The position numbers were made by a program, and so were the translations under genes. Source: Endosaccharibacter trunci (GTDB lineage: Bacteria > Pseudomonadota > Alphaproteobacteria > Acetobacterales > Acetobacteraceae). From it: a stretch of 64,000 nucleotides of DNA. The stretch spans positions 62,001 through 126,000 of the forward strand of contig JAMSKV010000002.1 of assembly GCA_024515975.1 (NCBI GenBank), read 5' to 3'. Of the stretch, positions 8,434-16,778 are shown piece by piece. Numbering within the stretch: position 1 is the first letter of the stretch; each line of letters starts with the position of its first letter. The notes beneath the pieces are model-generated. The model was not told the origin of the DNA. It worked only from the letters and a program-made list of their open reading frames with translations, and did no database searches.

Positions 8434-8770
8434 CACCCTCCTGTCCAGATAGGAACACATGACCATTAGTCATCAGTGCATCGAGAAGCGTTGTTGTCAA
8501 CGAAAACGATGGTATCCGAACAGACTTCTGCAGATAACATGGTCGAGCCGTTATCACCCTGCTTTGCAGGGTGCGTGCGGCGGCACCGTGCGGGCGTTGA
8601 CGCAAACCCAAAACGTAGGGGACGGCATTACTACTACCTGACACGTCTTGCATTGGCGTCAGGCGGCCTGCTGGATCTGTCTGTTGCTATTCAGTCTGGC
8701 AGGCCCGATCTTCCGCGGGCAAATCGATCAGCTGATGAGAGCGGTTCTGTCTCGCGCCATCGTGCAGCAC
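8434..8770. other. Intergenic stretch without a convincing gene
   Basis: It holds the upstream region of the small exported-protein gene and the 3' flank of the glycosylase gene. A perfect hairpin, CACCCTGC (8555-8562) / GCAGGGTG (8566-8573) with a 3-nt loop, is the only structure seen. Short reading frames here lack ribosome sites and codon bias. Confidence 0.5.
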
Positions 8771-9628
8771 TCATCCCACCTGGCACGTCTCGCACCAGAA
8801 CAGCATCCGCCCCGCCATCGTCTCCGACCGCACCGGCGTCCCGCAGATCCGGCACGGCAATCCGGCACGGTGCGCAACATAGAACGAATCCTCCCGGCGC
8901 ACGGGCCCTTTCCGCTTGGGCCGATCCTCCGGCCGCGTGCACACGATCCGTCCGAGCCTGACGCCCTCGCGCAGCAATTCCCCTCCATCCCGCCATAGCG
9001 CGTCCCAATCCGCGCGCGTCAGATCGCGGCCCGGCTTATGCGGTTCGAGACGCGCGCGGAACAGTAGTTCGGCACGATAGAGATTGCCGATCCCAGCCAC
9101 GATATCCTGCCGCATCAGCAGTGCGGCGATCGGCATGCGGGACGCGTTGATTTTCGCGTAAGCCTTGGCAGGATCGGCATCCTCCCGCAAAGGATCTTCA
9201 CCGAGGCCGGCCAGGAACGCATCGTGCTCCGGTGGCGTCATCAGCACGCAGGCCGAGGGCCCGCTCAGATCGGCGATGTTGCGTCCGGTGTCCAGACGGA
9301 GACGCACCGCGCCCACCGGAGCTGGTGGATACGACTCCGGCGCGGACGCGTCCGAGAGAACCACGCTTTCGCGTCCGAACCCTGCCAGCCCCTCACCGTG
9401 GAACCGCCACATCCCGTACATGCCGAGATGCACGCGCAGCCAGGCTTCGTTGCCGAATCGAAGGAACATCTGTTTGCCGTGGGCATCGACCTGCGACAGG
9501 GTCAGCCCGTCGATGATCGCCGCACCGTCCGCGAACCGCCCCTGCGGGCTCGACGCCGCGACGCGGTGTCCCTGGAAGCGCGCAACAAAAGCGTCGGCCA
9601 GGCGCCTGACGCTATGTCCTTCCGGCAC
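8771..9628 (-). CDS. nei: Fpg/Nei family DNA glycosylase (Nei-type)
   Basis: A bifunctional glycosylase/AP lyase that removes oxidised bases from DNA. After the initiator, Pro2 and Glu3 of PEGHS are the catalytic N-terminal residues. The PEGH start is typical of Nei (endonuclease VIII) relatives rather than Fpg, which usually starts PELPE. A Lys in the beta-turn HGKQMFLRF (about 50-58) is the expected catalytic lysine. The helix-two-turn-helix region around 130-190 includes QDIVAGIGNLYRAELLF. The C-terminal zinc finger has CRIC and CETC. The start is GTG with AGGAGG 7 nt upstream, a strong ribosome site. At 285 residues it has a normal length. It is transcribed alone, and substrate preference (oxidised pyrimidines or purines) cannot be decided from sequence. 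Confidence 0.92.
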   Translation of the reverse strand: MPEGHSVRRLADAFVARFQGHRVAASSPQGRFADGAAIIDGLTLSQVDAHGKQMFLRFGNEAWLRVHLGMYGMWRFHGEGLAGFGRESVVLSDASAPESYPPAPVGAVRLRLDTGRNIADLSGPSACVLMTPPEHDAFLAGLGEDPLREDADPAKAYAKINASRMPIAALLMRQDIVAGIGNLYRAELLFRARLEPHKPGRDLTRADWDALWRDGGELLREGVRLGRIVCTRPEDRPKRKGPVRREDSFYVAHRAGLPCRICGTPVRSETMAGRMLFWCETCQVG

Positions 9629-9685
9629 TGTCTTTCCTCCTGCAAAGGAGGAGAGAACGCAGGGGAGGGGATTGGTTCAAGATCC

Positions 9686-9784
9686 GGGGCTCTGCCCCTG
9701 GACCCCGCCAAGGGCAGTCGCCCTTGGAACCCCATTGTCAATCGACCGGGTTTCCAAAGGGCGACCGCCTTTTGGCGGGTCCCC
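9686..9784. repeat. Cloverleaf-like palindromic intergenic element
   Basis: Nested inverted repeats: GGGGC/GCCCC at 9686-9698, an outer stem GGACCCCGCC (9700-9709) with GGCGGGTCC (9774-9782), and two inner hairpins, CCAAGGGC/GCCCTTGG (9708-9727, perfect) and CCAAAGGGC/GCCTTTTGG (9754-9774, one mismatch). It starts at the xylA stop and probably ends xylA transcription. Its structure resembles dispersed palindromic elements of Rhodospirillales and Rhodobacterales, from memory. Confidence 0.7.
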
Positions 9785-11101
9785 TCAGAAGAACCGGGAA
9801 ACCAGATTCTCCAGCCGCTCCTGCCCACCGGAACGCGGCTGCGGCGCCAGATTGCGCTCCTCCGCCTCGGCCGCGATCGACTCCAGCGTCGCCTTGCCGT
9901 TCAGCATCGCCTGCGCGCCCGGCTCCCGCCAGCCGGCATAGCGCTGCTTCAGCGCCCCCTCCAGGCGGCCATCCTCGATCATCTTGGCGGCGATCAGGAA
10001 GGCGCGGGCGCAGTGATCGATGCCGCCCACATGCGCATGTACCAGATCGGCCGGATCGATCGACTGGCGGCGAATCTTCGCATCGAAATTGCAGCCGCCC
10101 TGGCCCAGCCCGCCGGCGCGGATCACGTGATACAGCGCCATCGCCGTGTCCTGCAGGCTGTTCGGGAACTGGTCGGTGTCCCAGCCCAGCAGCGGATCGC
10201 CCCGGTTGATGTCGAGCGAGCCCAGAATGCCGAAACCGGCCGCCATGGCGATCTCGTGTTCGAAGCTGTGCCCGGCCAGGAGCGCATGATTCGCCTCGAG
10301 ATTCAGCTTCACCTCGCCCAGCAAGCCGTAGCGCTGCAGGAAGCCGTAGACCGTGGCCGTATCGAAGTCGTACTGGTGCGCCGAGGGCTCCTTCGGCTTC
10401 GGCTCGATCAGGATCTGACCGTCGAACCCGATCTTGTGCTTGTATTCGACGACAAGATTCAGGAAGCGTCCGAGCTGGTCGAGTTCCTGCGCCAGATCGG
10501 TGTTCAGCAGCGTCTCGTAGCCCTCGCGTCCGCCCCACAGGACGTAGTTGGCGCCGCCCAGCGTCTTGGTCGCGTCCATGCAATGCTTCACCGTCGCAGC
10601 GCTGAACGCGAACACGTCCGGATCGGGATTGGTCGCGGCGCCGGCCATGAAACGCGGATGCGAGAACAGATTGGCCGTGCCCCAGAGCAGCTTCGTCTTG
10701 CTGCTTTCCATCTTCCGGCCGAGATAGTCGACCATCTCGTGGAAATTGCGCAGCGAACCGCGCAGATCCCCGGCATCGGGCGCGATGTCGCGATCATGGA
10801 AGCTGTAGAACGGGACGTCGAGAACGCGGAACAGGTCGAACGCCGCGTCTGCCTTGTCGCGAGCGCCTTGCATCGGATCCGCCTGGTTCATCCAGGGGCG
10901 GTGCAGCGTCGGCGCGCCGAACGGGTCTGCGCCGTTCATCGCCAGGCTGTGCCAGTAGGCGACGGCGAAGCGCAGATGCTCGCGCAGGCTGCGCCCCAGC
11001 ACCACGCGATCGGCGTCGTAGAAGCGATACTCCAGCGGATCGCTGGAGTCCGGTCCGCCGTAGCGGACGGTCGGCATGGCGCTGAACAAGGTCTCGGTCA
11101 T
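9785..11101 (-). CDS. xylA: Xylose isomerase
   Basis: Converts D-xylose to D-xylulose in the cytoplasm, using two divalent metals. The 438-residue protein matches the long (type II) class. It has [17 protein letters not shown] near the N-terminus, the catalytic His/Asp region [12 protein letters not shown] (about 100), the metal-binding and sugar-binding region [17 protein letters not shown] (about 140-156), [10 protein letters not shown], and later [19 protein letters not shown]. The ATG has AAGGA 7 nt upstream. It starts 17 nt after the LacI-type regulator gene on the same strand, so the two are co-transcribed, and faces the xylFGH importer across a shared promoter region. No xylulokinase gene is seen here, so the next step of the pathway must be encoded elsewhere. 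Confidence 0.97.
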   Translation of the reverse strand: MTETLFSAMPTVRYGGPDSSDPLEYRFYDADRVVLGRSLREHLRFAVAYWHSLAMNGADPFGAPTLHRPWMNQADPMQGARDKADAAFDLFRVLDVPFYSFHDRDIAPDAGDLRGSLRNFHEMVDYLGRKMESSKTKLLWGTANLFSHPRFMAGAATNPDPDVFAFSAATVKHCMDATKTLGGANYVLWGGREGYETLLNTDLAQELDQLGRFLNLVVEYKHKIGFDGQILIEPKPKEPSAHQYDFDTATVYGFLQRYGLLGEVKLNLEANHALLAGHSFEHEIAMAAGFGILGSLDINRGDPLLGWDTDQFPNSLQDTAMALYHVIRAGGLGQGGCNFDAKIRRQSIDPADLVHAHVGGIDHCARAFLIAAKMIEDGRLEGALKQRYAGWREPGAQAMLNGKATLESIAAEAEERNLAPQPRSGGQERLENLVSRFF

Positions 11102-11118
11102 GGTCGTTCCTTTCCCGT

Positions 11119-12147
11119 TCAGGGAACGTTGTCCCTGAGGAAGATCTGCAATCGCATCGGCTTCGTCGGCCGACCCGGAACGCCGTGCGCCAGGCTGCGC
11201 AGGGCGGAGATCGCGTCCTCGATCTCCTGTTCCTGGTCCTGGTGCAGAACGGCGGTGAAAATGCCGGACAACAGCGCATCGCGCGCATGTGCCGACAATT
11301 CATGCGCCACCACGACGGGGGCGGGCAGGCGCCCGTCCGCGCGCAGGGCGGCGATGATGCCCCTGTTGCCGGCGCCGGCGCTGTAGATCGCGACCAGATC
11401 CGGCCGTTCGGCCAGAATTCCGCGCATCAAGGGCTCGGACACAGCACTGTCGTCCAGCGTTTCCGCTGTCGGCAAGAGCGTCAAATGCGGGAATTCGCGT
11501 CGCAGCACCTGCTCGAATCCAAGGCGCCGTTCGGCATGATCGTGCAATGTCATCCGGCCGACCAGCAGGGCCACGGCGCCGGGCTGAGCGGGTGACATCC
11601 GCCCGATCAACGACGCCGCGACCCGGCCGGCCGCCGTGTTGTCGATGCCCAGGAACTGCGCCCGTCTCGATGGCGATACGTCCGACACCAGCGTGACCAC
11701 GGCCACGCCGCGCTCGGCCAGCAGATCGATCTCGCGGCGAACCGCAGGCGATTCCGTGCCGACCACGGCCACGCCATGGCAATGCTGCGGATCGACCGCA
11801 GACAAGGTCCGGGCCAGCGCGGCATCGTCGAAGGCCGGATAATCCTGCGTTTCGATCGACACACGCTGTTCGGCCATGGGTCCGGCCGCGGCCGATACCG
11901 CCTCGTGCAGGGCGCGCATGAAGGAATTCGTTCGGGCGTCGGGCAGAATGAACAGCAGGCGTTCCACGCGCTTCGTTGCCAGCGCAGCGGCGAACGGATC
12001 GCGCCGGAAGCCGAGACGCTCCACGGCCGCCTGCACACGGTCGATCGTGACCTGCCGCACGCCCTTCCGGCCGTTCAGCACCCGGTCCACCGTCGCCAGG
12101 CTGACGCCCGCCTGAGCCGCGACCTCGAAAACGGTGACCTTGCCCAT
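11119..12147 (-). CDS. xylR: LacI family transcriptional regulator, probable xylose repressor
   Basis: A 342-residue regulator with an N-terminal LacI helix-turn-helix ([20 protein letters not shown], about 5-24), the hinge region, and a periplasmic-binding-protein-like sensor domain from about residue 60. The ATG at 12147 was chosen because GAGGAG lies 5-6 nt upstream and the HTH begins right after it. An in-frame ATG at 12198 would add 17 unconserved residues. It is the first gene of an operon with xylA and is divergent from xylFGH, so it most likely represses both and responds to xylose. Assignment to xylose is from context. Its HTH reads [14 protein letters not shown], close to the canonical SRVLNG form but with Asp for Ser. 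Confidence 0.88.
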   Translation of the reverse strand: MGKVTVFEVAAQAGVSLATVDRVLNGRKGVRQVTIDRVQAAVERLGFRRDPFAAALATKRVERLLFILPDARTNSFMRALHEAVSAAAGPMAEQRVSIETQDYPAFDDAALARTLSAVDPQHCHGVAVVGTESPAVRREIDLLAERGVAVVTLVSDVSPSRRAQFLGIDNTAAGRVAASLIGRMSPAQPGAVALLVGRMTLHDHAERRLGFEQVLRREFPHLTLLPTAETLDDSAVSEPLMRGILAERPDLVAIYSAGAGNRGIIAALRADGRLPAPVVVAHELSAHARDALLSGIFTAVLHQDQEQEIEDAISALRSLAHGVPGRPTKPMRLQIFLRDNVP

Positions 12148-12517
12148 CGCCACTCCTCGTTGGCAGCGATCCCTGCCGGAATCCCTGAGGCACGTCAATC
12201 ATCCGGCCGATCATCAATTGGTAGGTTGGGCCCACGAAGGACGCAACGGCCAGATATTGCGATGCACAATTTCTGAGTCGGTTGGTGCTGGCTAAGTGCC
12301 TCTTGGGCCTCGCGAAAACGGTTCAGTGCGTTTTTTGTGCAACCGTGCGAACATCTGCTACGAGAGGGGCGCGGGGCCTCTTGCGCTACGTGAGGCAATT
12401 TGCTTTCGTCCGGCCAATGTCATCGTCCACCGTCAGGCGACGGGAAAAAGGGCGGGACGCGAGGCACGGCCCGTCGCCGCTCGGCGATCGTGGCCGGCAT
12501 TTCGGAGGATCAGTTCG
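12148..12517. promoter_or_regulatory. xylR-xylF divergent promoter region
   Basis: This 370-nt gap holds the promoters and operators of both xyl operons. A 15-nt near-palindrome, ATTGCGATGCACAAT (12256-12270, one mismatched pair), contains TGCACAA. The inverse heptamer TTGTGCA recurs at 12335-12341. Either could be a LacI-type operator. No strong -35/-10 pair was found. It contains no plausible gene. Confidence 0.5.
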
Positions 12518-13570
12518 GTGTCGCAACTCTCCACCCGGTTCGGTCAGGCCGGTCGGCTTTTCCGTCGTAAGCTTCTGGCAGGCGCAGCCCTGTCGCTCGG
12601 CCTGGCCGCCATTGCGCCCGGCCACGCCCTGGCCGATGCGGCCCACCCGAAGATCGGCTTCTCCATCGACGACCTTCGCCTCGAACGCTGGGCGCATGAC
12701 CGGGACTATTTCGTGGCAGCCGCCAAGAAGCTCGGCGCCACGGTGAACGTGCAGTCCGCCGATGCCAGCGAAAGCCGCCAGAACGCGCAGATCGAGAATC
12801 TGATCTCCCGCGGGATGGACGTGATCGTGATCGTGCCGTTCAACGGTAAGGCGCTCGGCAACGTCATCAACGAGGCGAAGCAGGCCGGCATCAAGGTCAT
12901 CTCCTACGATCGCCTGATCCTGGATGCGCCGATCGACGCCTATGTGTCGTTCGACAACGTTCGCGTCGGCGAGATGCAGGCCCAGGGCGTCGTGAACGCC
13001 CAGCCGAAGGGCAACTACTATCTGCTCGGCGGCTCCCCCACCGACAACAACGCCAAGCTGCTGCGCGAAGGCCAGATGAAGGTGCTGCAGCCGCTGGTCG
13101 ACAAGGGCGACATCAAGATCGTCGGATCGCAGTGGGTCCAGGAATGGAGCGCCACCACCGCGCTCGGCATCATGGAAAACGCGCTGACGGCCAACAACAA
13201 CAACATCCAGGGCGTGGTGGCTTCCAACGACGCGCTGGCCGGCGCCGCCATCCAGGCGCTCCAGGCGCAAGGCCTCGCTGGCAAGACCGCCGTTTCCGGT
13301 CAGGACGCCGACCTTGCCGCAGCGCAGCGCATCGAGGCCGGCACGCAGACCATGACGGTCTACAAGCCGCTCAAGCTGATCGCCAGCACCGCCGCGGAAA
13401 TGGCCGTCGACCTGGCGCGGGGCAAGACCCCGAACTACACCAGCAAGATGAACAACGGGGCGGAAGAGGTGAACACCATTCTCCTGACTCCGATCGCGCT
13501 GACCAAGAGCAACATCAACCGTCTCGTTACCGACGGCTACTTCACCCAGGCGCAGATCGACGGCAAGTAA
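12518..13570 (+). CDS. xylF: D-xylose ABC transporter substrate-binding protein
   Basis: A periplasmic binding protein that delivers xylose to XylGH. From the GTG at 12518, with GGAGG 9 nt upstream, it is 350 residues. The N-terminus RRKLLAGAALSLGLAAIA followed by an ALA site is a signal peptide with a Tat-like double Arg. The mature start HPKIGFSIDDLRLERWAHDR is characteristic of XylF rather than RbsB or GGBP, and SADASESRQNAQIENLI follows in the first lobe. Later YDRLILDAPIDAYVSFDN and NAQPKGNYYLLGGSPTDNNA also fit the xylose class. It heads the xylFGH operon, and a strong hairpin downstream may protect its mRNA. Confidence 0.95.
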   Translation: MSQLSTRFGQAGRLFRRKLLAGAALSLGLAAIAPGHALADAAHPKIGFSIDDLRLERWAHDRDYFVAAAKKLGATVNVQSADASESRQNAQIENLISRGMDVIVIVPFNGKALGNVINEAKQAGIKVISYDRLILDAPIDAYVSFDNVRVGEMQAQGVVNAQPKGNYYLLGGSPTDNNAKLLREGQMKVLQPLVDKGDIKIVGSQWVQEWSATTALGIMENALTANNNNIQGVVASNDALAGAAIQALQAQGLAGKTAVSGQDADLAAAQRIEAGTQTMTVYKPLKLIASTAAEMAVDLARGKTPNYTSKMNNGAEEVNTILLTPIALTKSNINRLVTDGYFTQAQIDGK

Positions 13571-13594
13571 CGGCCGAATCGGTCCGGGCAGGAC

Positions 13595-13627
13595 GGCGCT
13601 TTCGTGGAACCATCCCGCGAAAGCGCC
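13595..13627 (+). promoter_or_regulatory. Intercistronic hairpin between xylF and xylG
   Basis: Perfect 10-bp stem GGCGCTTTCG (13595-13604) / CGAAAGCGCC (13618-13627) with a 13-nt loop and no T-run, 24 nt after the xylF stop. Hairpins here commonly stabilise binding-protein mRNA and partly block read-through, giving more XylF than XylGH. The function is inferred. Confidence 0.65.
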
Positions 13628-13831
13628 GCTCCCTTTCCATCAGCACGCGGCGCATCGCGCGAGCTTCTCGCCCGACGCGCCCGTGAAACGCCGCGGCAAC
13701 AAGCGGCGGACAACATCTAGAAAATCAAGGTCGTGCTGACATGGGGCATCCCCCGCCATAGCCGGCGGCATGCTCGCTTCGGCGCGTGTGGGCGGCGGCC
13801 GGCGCGACAAGCGCCGCGGGAGTGATACGGC

Positions 13832-15412
13832 ATGTCAGGCTTTCTTCTGGAGATGCGCGGCATCGCCAAGAGCTTTTCCGGGGTGAAGGCTCTCGACGGG
13901 ATCGATCTGCGTGTCCGTCCCGGCGAGTGCGTCGGCCTGTGCGGCGAGAACGGCGCCGGCAAATCCACCATGATGAAAGTGCTGTCCGCCGTTTACCCTT
14001 ACGGTACCTGGAACGGCACCATCCTGTGGAACGGCGCCGAACTCCGCGCCGCCTCCATCCGCGAAACGGAAGACGCCGGCATCGTCATCATCCATCAGGA
14101 ACTGATGCTGATTCCCCAGCTCTCCGTCGCCGAGAACATCTTCCTCGGCCGCGAGCCCCGCACACGCGGCGGGCTGATCGATTTCGACCGCATGTACGTC
14201 GAGTCGGCCAAGCTCATGGCCGAGCTGCGCATGACCCACATCAACGTGGCCATGCCCGTCGCCAATTATGCGGGCGGCGAACAGCAACTCATCGAAATTG
14301 CCAAGGCGCTCAGCAAGAACGCCAAGCTGCTGATTCTCGACGAGCCGACATCCTCGCTCACCAAGCGCGAGATCGCCATCCTTCTCCGTCTGGTCAAGGA
14401 CCTCAAAGCCAAGGGCGTCGCCTGCGTCTATATCTCCCACAAGCTGGAGGAGATCGAGGAAATTGCCGATACCGTCACCGTGATTCGCGATGGGCGCTTC
14501 ATCGGCGAGGCCCCCATGCGCGACATCACCACAGGCGACATCATCCGCATGATGGTCGGCCGCGACATGAGCAATCTGTTCCCGCGCGAAGAGCACCCGA
14601 TCGGCGACGTGGTGTTCGAGGCCATCGGCATCACCTGCCTCGATCCCGACAACCGCGCCCGCAAGCGTGTCGACAACGTCAGCTTCTCGCTGCGCAAAGG
14701 CGAGATCCTCGGCATTGCCGGTCTGGTCGGCGCGGGCCGAACCGAACTGGTCAGTGCCCTGTTCGGCGCCTATCGCGGCCCCCATTCCGGGGAGGTCCGG
14801 CTCGACGGCAAGCGGATCCAGGTCCGCTCCCCGCGCGAGGCGGTGGGGCAGGGCATCTGCATGGTCCCGGAAGACCGCAAGGCGCACGGAATCGTCCCCG
14901 GGCTCGGCGTCGGCCACAACATCACCCTCAGCGTGCTCGATGAATTCACCTCCGCCGGGCTGATCGACGAGAACCGCGAGTTCTCCGATATCGGCGCCGC
15001 CATCCAGCGCCTGCGAATCAAGACCGCCAGCCCGCTGCTCGCCATCTCCAATCTGTCGGGCGGCAACCAGCAGAAGGCGGTCATCTCGAAGATGCTCGCC
15101 GCCAACCCGCGCGTGCTGATCCTCGACGAACCGACGCGCGGCGTCGATGTCGGCGCCAAATACGAGATCTACAAGCTCATGTTCGCTTTGGTGCGCGAGG
15201 GTCTCTCGATCATCATGGTCTCGTCCGAACTCTCCGAGGTGCTGGGCATCAGCGACCGCGTGCTGGTGATCGGCGAGGGCGAGCTGCGCGGCGACTTCAT
15301 CAACGACGAAACCCTCACGCAGGAACGCATCCTGGCCGCCGCCATCACGCCGGCGCTTCCCACGCAGCAGAGGCAGGCCGCGTCGGACGGCCTCGCCCCT
15401 TCCATCCACTGA
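13832..15412 (+). CDS. xylG: D-xylose ABC transporter ATP-binding protein
   Basis: A sugar ABC ATPase with two fused nucleotide-binding domains, 526 residues, as usual for the CUT2 class. The first domain has Walker [10 protein letters not shown] near 36-44, signature AGGEQQ, and Walker [12 protein letters not shown]. The second has a degenerate P-loop [11 protein letters not shown], the signature LSGGNQQK and Walker [36 protein letters not shown] is typical of XylG/RbsA. The start has GGAG about 10 nt upstream. It lies 261 nt after xylF, separated by a hairpin, and 45 nt before xylH. It should power xylose import together with XylH. A related sugar such as arabinose is possible, but xylA and the XylF signature favour xylose. 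Confidence 0.95.
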   Translation: MSGFLLEMRGIAKSFSGVKALDGIDLRVRPGECVGLCGENGAGKSTMMKVLSAVYPYGTWNGTILWNGAELRAASIRETEDAGIVIIHQELMLIPQLSVAENIFLGREPRTRGGLIDFDRMYVESAKLMAELRMTHINVAMPVANYAGGEQQLIEIAKALSKNAKLLILDEPTSSLTKREIAILLRLVKDLKAKGVACVYISHKLEEIEEIADTVTVIRDGRFIGEAPMRDITTGDIIRMMVGRDMSNLFPREEHPIGDVVFEAIGITCLDPDNRARKRVDNVSFSLRKGEILGIAGLVGAGRTELVSALFGAYRGPHSGEVRLDGKRIQVRSPREAVGQGICMVPEDRKAHGIVPGLGVGHNITLSVLDEFTSAGLIDENREFSDIGAAIQRLRIKTASPLLAISNLSGGNQQKAVISKMLAANPRVLILDEPTRGVDVGAKYEIYKLMFALVREGLSIIMVSSELSEVLGISDRVLVIGEGELRGDFINDETLTQERILAAAITPALPTQQRQAASDGLAPSIH

Positions 15413-15457
15413 CCATCCCCGCACGGATCGCCCGTTGAGCCCGGAACCCCAGACGCC

Positions 15458-16669
15458 ATGACCGAAACCACCTCCATCGCTCCGAGCCCGGCCGATGTCG
15501 CCGCGGCGGATGCGGATCAGCGCCGCACCATGCGCGCCGAGCGCATCAAGACCCTGTTCGCACGCAACAAGATCCTCGCCCTCGTGGTCGCGATCGCGAT
15601 CATCTGGGCGCTGTTCACCTGGCTGACCCAGGGCGACTTCCTCACCGCGCGCAACCTCAGCAACCTGCTGCGCCAGATGGCCATCACCGGCATGCTGGCC
15701 AGCGGCATGGTGTTCATCATCATCTCGGGCGAGATCGACCTGTCCGTCGGCTCCCTGCTCGGCCTGCTCGGCGGTCTCGCCGCCATCCTGGACGTCAACT
15801 TTCACGTCCCGCTCTGGATCAACATCCCGGTGGTGATGGCGATCGGCGCTCTGGTCGGGCTCTTCAACGGCTACTGGGTCGCCTATCTCCGCATCCCGTC
15901 CTTCATCGTCACCCTGGCCGGCATGCTCGCCTTCCGCGGCGTGCTGCTCGGCATCACCGGCGGCGTCACCATCGCTCCCGTCTCCGCGCCGCTCGTCGCC
16001 GTGGCGCAGAGCTATCTGCCCGATATCGCCGGCTACGCGCTGGGCGTGATGGTGTTCGCGGCCCTCGCCGTCGCCGCTCTGCGGGGCCGCGCCAAGCGCG
16101 CCCAGTACGGCCTGCCGGTGCCGGCGCTCAGCTCCGATCTGGTCAAGCTCGGCGTCGCCGCCGTGGTCATCGCCGGATTCTTCGGCATCCTCGACGCCTA
16201 TCGCGGCGTGCCGCTACCCGTGCTCATCGTGCTCGTGCTGCTCGGCGCATTCACCATCATGGCGCGGCGCACCGTGTTCGGCCGCCGCATCTACGCCGTG
16301 GGCGGCAATCTCGAAGCGACGCGGCTTTCCGGCGTCAACGTGCAGGGCGTGAAGCTCGCGGTCTTCGGCCTCATGGGCGCCATGGCCGCACTCGCCGGCA
16401 TCGCCACCACGGCACGCCTCGCCGCGGCGTCGCCGTCCGCCGGCACGGGCGCGGAGCTCGACTGCATCGCCGCTTGCATCATCGGCGGTACCTCCATGCG
16501 CGGCGGCTCCGGCACCGTGTTCGGCGCCCTGATCGGTGCGCTCATCATCTCGACGCTCGATAACGGCATGTCCATGCTCGGCGTCGACACCTTCTGGCAG
16601 ATGATCGTGAAGGGCACGATCCTGCTGCTCGCCGTCTGGCTCGACGTGGCGACCAGCCCCAAGCGCTGA
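15458..16669 (+). CDS. xylH: D-xylose ABC transporter permease
   Basis: The membrane channel of the xylose importer, 403 residues with about ten hydrophobic segments starting at ILALVVAIAIIWALFTW (about 45-61). It has the CUT2 permease features: GMVFIIISGEIDLSVGS early on, GLFNGYWVAYLRIPSFIVTL in the middle and ACIIGGTSMRGGSGTVFGA near the end. It has the longer central loop seen in XylH compared with RbsC. It ends the xylFGH operon and is followed by a strong terminator. No unusual feature is seen. Confidence 0.95.
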   Translation: MTETTSIAPSPADVAAADADQRRTMRAERIKTLFARNKILALVVAIAIIWALFTWLTQGDFLTARNLSNLLRQMAITGMLASGMVFIIISGEIDLSVGSLLGLLGGLAAILDVNFHVPLWINIPVVMAIGALVGLFNGYWVAYLRIPSFIVTLAGMLAFRGVLLGITGGVTIAPVSAPLVAVAQSYLPDIAGYALGVMVFAALAVAALRGRAKRAQYGLPVPALSSDLVKLGVAAVVIAGFFGILDAYRGVPLPVLIVLVLLGAFTIMARRTVFGRRIYAVGGNLEATRLSGVNVQGVKLAVFGLMGAMAALAGIATTARLAAASPSAGTGAELDCIAACIIGGTSMRGGSGTVFGALIGALIISTLDNGMSMLGVDTFWQMIVKGTILLLAVWLDVATSPKR

Positions 16670-16685
16670 ACGCCCATCCTGGAAG

Positions 16686-16718
16686 GGCGCCGTCCGGCTT
16701 GTCCGGACGGCGCCTTTT
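16686..16718 (+). terminator. Rho-independent terminator after xylH
   Basis: A perfect 12-bp GC-rich stem, GGCGCCGTCCGG / CCGGACGGCGCC, with a 5-nt loop and TTTT directly after it, 17 nt past the xylH stop. Confidence 0.93.
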
Positions 16719-16778
16719 CGGCCGGTTTTCTGGCCTCCTGCGCTCGACGCGTCGCGTTCCACCCGGCATGGTTCGGCC

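Noticed and set aside
8648-8998. Plus-strand frame with a hydrophobic start overlapping the Nei-type gene end
   Set aside because: It runs antisense into the confident glycosylase gene, and no ribosome site precedes it.
13835-15805. Long open frame antisense to xylG and the start of xylH
   Set aside because: It mirrors the two transporter genes, lacks domains and a ribosome site, and arises from high-GC codon bias.
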